A DNA stretch of 64,000 nt from an uncultured Pelagibacteraceae bacterium (GTDB lineage Bacteria > Pseudomonadota > Alphaproteobacteria > Pelagibacterales > Pelagibacteraceae): positions 1-64,000 of the forward strand of contig CACNWU010000002.1 of the NCBI GenBank assembly GCA_902624185.1, written 5' to 3'. Numbering within the stretch: the first letter of the stretch is position 1; every line of letters starts with the position of its first letter. The translations under genes and the position numbers were made by a program. This document shows positions 61,717 through 64,000 of this stretch, one piece after another. The notes below the pieces were generated by a model. The model saw only the letters and a program-made list of their open reading frames with translations, ran no database searches and was not told where the DNA came from.

Positions 61717-62789
61717 TGAGCTTTAAGTGTGGCATTGTTGGATTACCAAATGTGGGTAAGTCAACTCTTTTTAATGCGTTAACTAATTCAAGCAAAGCTC
61801 AAGCAGCAAACTTTCCGTTTTGTACGATAGACCCAAATGTTGGTATTGTTCCAGTTCCTGATAATAGATTAAAAAATTTAGCTAATATCTCTAACTCAAA
61901 AAAAATAATAAATACTACAATTTCTTTTGTTGATATAGCAGGTTTAGTTAAAGGGGCTTCTAAAGGCGAGGGGTTAGGTAATAAATTTCTTTCACATATA
62001 AGAGAGGTAGATGCAATTATACATATGATTAGATGTTTTGACTCAGATGATATTCAAAATGTTAATCCTTCTGTCGACCCTATTAGAGATCTTGAAATTA
62101 TTGAAACTGAAATGATGTTAGCAGATTTAGAATCAATACAAAAAAGACTTGAAAAAAATAATAAAAAAAATGTAGATGAAGAACAAATTAAAATTCTTGA
62201 ATTGTCTTTAGATTGTATAAATAAAAGTAAAGATATATCGATCTTACATTCTGAATTTAGCAAAAAACAACTTAATCAAAGTGGACTTTTATCACTTAAA
62301 CCCAAGATATATGTTTGCAATGTAGATGAAAAAAGTGTTCAAACTGGAAATGAATATACTAAAGCATTCATGAATAAATTTGATATTAAAAATACTTTAA
62401 TAGTGTCAGCTGATATAGAAAATCAGATAAATGAACTAGATGATAATGAGAAAAAAAATTATATGGATATGATTGGATTGAAAGAGACTGGGTTAAATCT
62501 CTTAATTCAAAAAGGTTATAGAATTTTAGAATTAGATACTTTTTTTACTTCAGGCCCTGAAGAAACTAGAGCATGGACAATTCAAAAAAATTGTACTGCT
62601 CCAAAAGCTGCTGCTGAAATACATACTGATTTTGAAAAAGGATTTATAAGGGCTGAAACAATCTCATATGATGATTTTATTTCAAATGATGGATGGGCAA
62701 ATTCAAAAACTAACGGTAAAATGAGATTAGAAGGTAAAGATTATATTGTTAAAGATGGAGATGTTTTAAACTTTCGTTTCAACACGTGA
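61716..62789 (+). CDS. ychF: Ribosome-binding GTPase/ATPase YchF (OLA1 family)
   Basis: 357 residues. G1 G-L-P-N-V-G-K-S-T-L, N-F-P-F-C-T-I-D-P-N, D-I-A-G-L-V-K-G-A-S-K-G-E-G-L-G-N and a C-terminal TGS domain (A-E-I-H-T-D-F-E-K-G-F) are present. YchF prefers ATP and affects translation and stress responses. It overlaps petC by 24 bp, convergent. Confidence 0.95.
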   Translation: MSFKCGIVGLPNVGKSTLFNALTNSSKAQAANFPFCTIDPNVGIVPVPDNRLKNLANISNSKKIINTTISFVDIAGLVKGASKGEGLGNKFLSHIREVDAIIHMIRCFDSDDIQNVNPSVDPIRDLEIIETEMMLADLESIQKRLEKNNKKNVDEEQIKILELSLDCINKSKDISILHSEFSKKQLNQSGLLSLKPKIYVCNVDEKSVQTGNEYTKAFMNKFDIKNTLIVSADIENQINELDDNEKKNYMDMIGLKETGLNLLIQKGYRILELDTFFTSGPEETRAWTIQKNCTAPKAAAEIHTDFEKGFIRAETISYDDFISNDGWANSKTNGKMRLEGKDYIVKDGDVLNFRFNT

Positions 62790-63545
62790 CCATATCCTCT
62801 TCATACTAAAATAGACAAGAATTGTAAGAATAATAAGATACACAATAGCTTTAAAACCCATTTGATGTCTTGCCTCTAAATGTGGTTCTGCTGTCCACAT
62901 CAAAAATGTTGTTACATCTTTAGACATTTGTTCAACTGTTGCATTTGTTCCATCAGCATACTCAACTAACCCATCAGATAGCTGATTAGACATTTTAATT
63001 TTATTTCCATACATAAACTTATTATAATAAACCCCATCATCTAATATAAATCCTGCTGGCGGGTCCTCATATCCTTGAAGAAGCGAATAAATATAATCAA
63101 CCCCACCTCCTCTTGCTTTCACTAAAACTGACATATCTGGAGGATAAGCGCCACCATTAGCAGCTTGAGCAGCTTTTACATTTTCATATGGCATAACAAA
63201 TTTATCAGATAATTTTCCAGGCCTTGTAAACATCTCACCATCAGCGTTTGGTCCATCTTTAACCTCGAACGATGCTGCAATTGCCTTTGCTTGTGCCTCT
63301 GTAAATTCTGGTCCACCCTTTTCTGCTAAATTTCTATAACTTACATATTTCATAGAATGACAAGATGAACACACTTCTGTATAAACTTGATAACCTCTTT
63401 GTAATGCTCCTCGATCAAACTTTCCAAATAAACCTTTAAAACTCCAATCGGTTTTTAAATATTCAACTTTTTCAGCAGAGTAAGAAGTTAAACATGATCC
63501 AGTAAACAAAATAACTAAAGAAAATATTTTAAATAAATTTTTCAC
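62766..63545 (-). CDS. petC: Cytochrome c1 (bc1 complex)
   Basis: 259 residues from a GTG at 63545. A signal peptide is followed by haem c motif C-S-S-C-H with S-M-K-Y-V, a C-terminal single membrane helix and a final R-I-W-S-R. The c1 haem Met ligand probably lies in the central region. It transfers electrons from the Rieske protein to cytochrome c in the bc1 complex. It follows petB by 3 bp, as in petABC operons. Confidence 0.95.
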   Translation of the reverse strand: MKNLFKIFSLVILFTGSCLTSYSAEKVEYLKTDWSFKGLFGKFDRGALQRGYQVYTEVCSSCHSMKYVSYRNLAEKGGPEFTEAQAKAIAASFEVKDGPNADGEMFTRPGKLSDKFVMPYENVKAAQAANGGAYPPDMSVLVKARGGGVDYIYSLLQGYEDPPAGFILDDGVYYNKFMYGNKIKMSNQLSDGLVEYADGTNATVEQMSKDVTTFLMWTAEPHLEARHQMGFKAIVYLIILTILVYFSMKRIWSRVETKV

Positions 63546-63548
63546 TTA

Positions 63549-64000
63549 TTATTTTAAACTTTCTTTATTTCGAGCTGTTGCTAAATTTGGCGAACCACCC
63601 AAAACGGGCTCAGTAATACTTAATGGCACTGGAAGAGTTTTTTCTTTAAGTCCTAAAACTGGAAGAACAACTAAAAAATGTAAAAAATAATATGCTGTTG
63701 CCACTCTGGCTATTAGTAAATATAATCCTTCTGCAGGCATTGCGCCTACATAGCCTAAAATTAAAACATCAGCTACTAAAATCCAATAAAACTGTTTGTA
63801 TAAGGGTCTAAACACTGCTGATCTAATTTTTGATGTATCTAACCATGGTAACGCTGCCAGAATTAAAATTGCAGACAACATCGCAACTACACCTAATAGT
63901 TTATCTGGTACAGATCTTAAAATTGCATAAAAAGGAAGCAAATACCATTCAGGAACAATATGTGCTGGAGTAACTAATGGATCTGCTTCAATGTAATTAT
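63549..64000 (-). CDS. petB: Cytochrome b, C-terminal part (bc1 complex; cut by window edge)
   Basis: The frame continues through the right edge, so only about the last 150 residues are seen. The upstream end contains the Qo-site motif P-E-W-Y and [10 protein letters not shown]. Downstream are three to four membrane helices. It is the quinol-oxidising subunit of the bc1 complex, in an operon with petC; petA is expected just beyond the window. Confidence 0.95.
   Translation of the reverse strand, partial: NYIEADPLVTPAHIVPEWYLLPFYAILRSVPDKLLGVVAMLSAILILAALPWLDTSKIRSAVFRPLYKQFYWILVADVLILGYVGAMPAEGLYLLIARVATAYYFLHFLVVLPVLGLKEKTLPVPLSITEPVLGGSPNLATARNKESLK

Overview
The window is very A+T-rich, gene-dense bacterial chromosome. 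Proteins are rich in Lys, Asn and Ile, most gaps are under 50 bp, and many stop and start codons overlap. The content points to an alphaproteobacterium of the SAR11 (Pelagibacterales) type: a PetP/PetR-like regulator pair near a cytochrome bc1 operon, an ELM1-family protein, the lgt-midA-pgeF cluster, a DnaG with a degenerate zinc ribbon, and streamlined spacing. This assignment is inference from gene content; no marker was compared with a database. I see no insertion sequence, prophage, CRISPR array or genomic island.

Layout. 1-9.5 kb holds housekeeping genes: the tail of an unidentified gene, a dihydroorotase-like gene, ygfZ, a MazG-like hydrolase, fumC, an AsmA-like protein, a UvrD/PcrA helicase and an aminopeptidase P. 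9.5-30.4 kb is one minus-strand division and cell-wall (dcw) array, read right to left: mraZ-ftsZ-rsmH-ftsL-ftsI-murEF-mraY-murD-ftsW-murG-murC-murB-ddl-ftsQ-ftsA-like-lpxC-bamD-ligA. A sigma70-type promoter and three TGGG repeats at exact 10-bp spacing lie upstream of mraZ. 30.5-33.4 kb carries the RNase P RNA, an amidase, mlaA, mlaC and two tRNA genes. 33.4-38.7 kb holds an O-antigen-ligase-like gene and the yqeY-dnaG-rpoD operon. 38.9-43.3 kb is carAB. 43.4-47.4 kb holds a small membrane protein, a 2OG-oxygenase/ELM1 pair, trxB and an aminotransferase. 47.4-53.2 kb is uvrB-folM-like-folB-uvrC-pgsA. 53.2-56.8 kb holds ilvE, a MarR/response-regulator/kinase operon and a UbiK-like gene. 56.8-62.8 kb holds lgt-midA-pgeF-prs-rplY-pth-ychF. 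The right edge is petC and part of petB.

How the genes work together. The dcw array supplies lipid II synthesis (MurB, MurC, MurD, MurEF, Ddl, MraY, MurG) and septal synthesis (FtsW, FtsI, FtsL, FtsQ, FtsZ). Outer-membrane functions (LpxC, BamD, MlaA/MlaC, WaaL-like) and replication/repair genes (LigA, UvrD, UvrB, UvrC, DnaG) surround it. The most unusual points are: (i) the gene in the ftsA position is a 234-residue remnant keeping an SHS2-like (1C) segment and an amphipathic tail but no ATPase core; (ii) ftsZ has moved to the second position of the operon, directly behind mraZ and its operator; (iii) a tRNA-Val(GAC) gene lacks the normal D-loop/T-loop elbow bases; (iv) murE and murF are fused. 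No wholly new system such as a defence island or biosynthetic cluster is visible. The reduced division machinery is the best candidate for undescribed biology.
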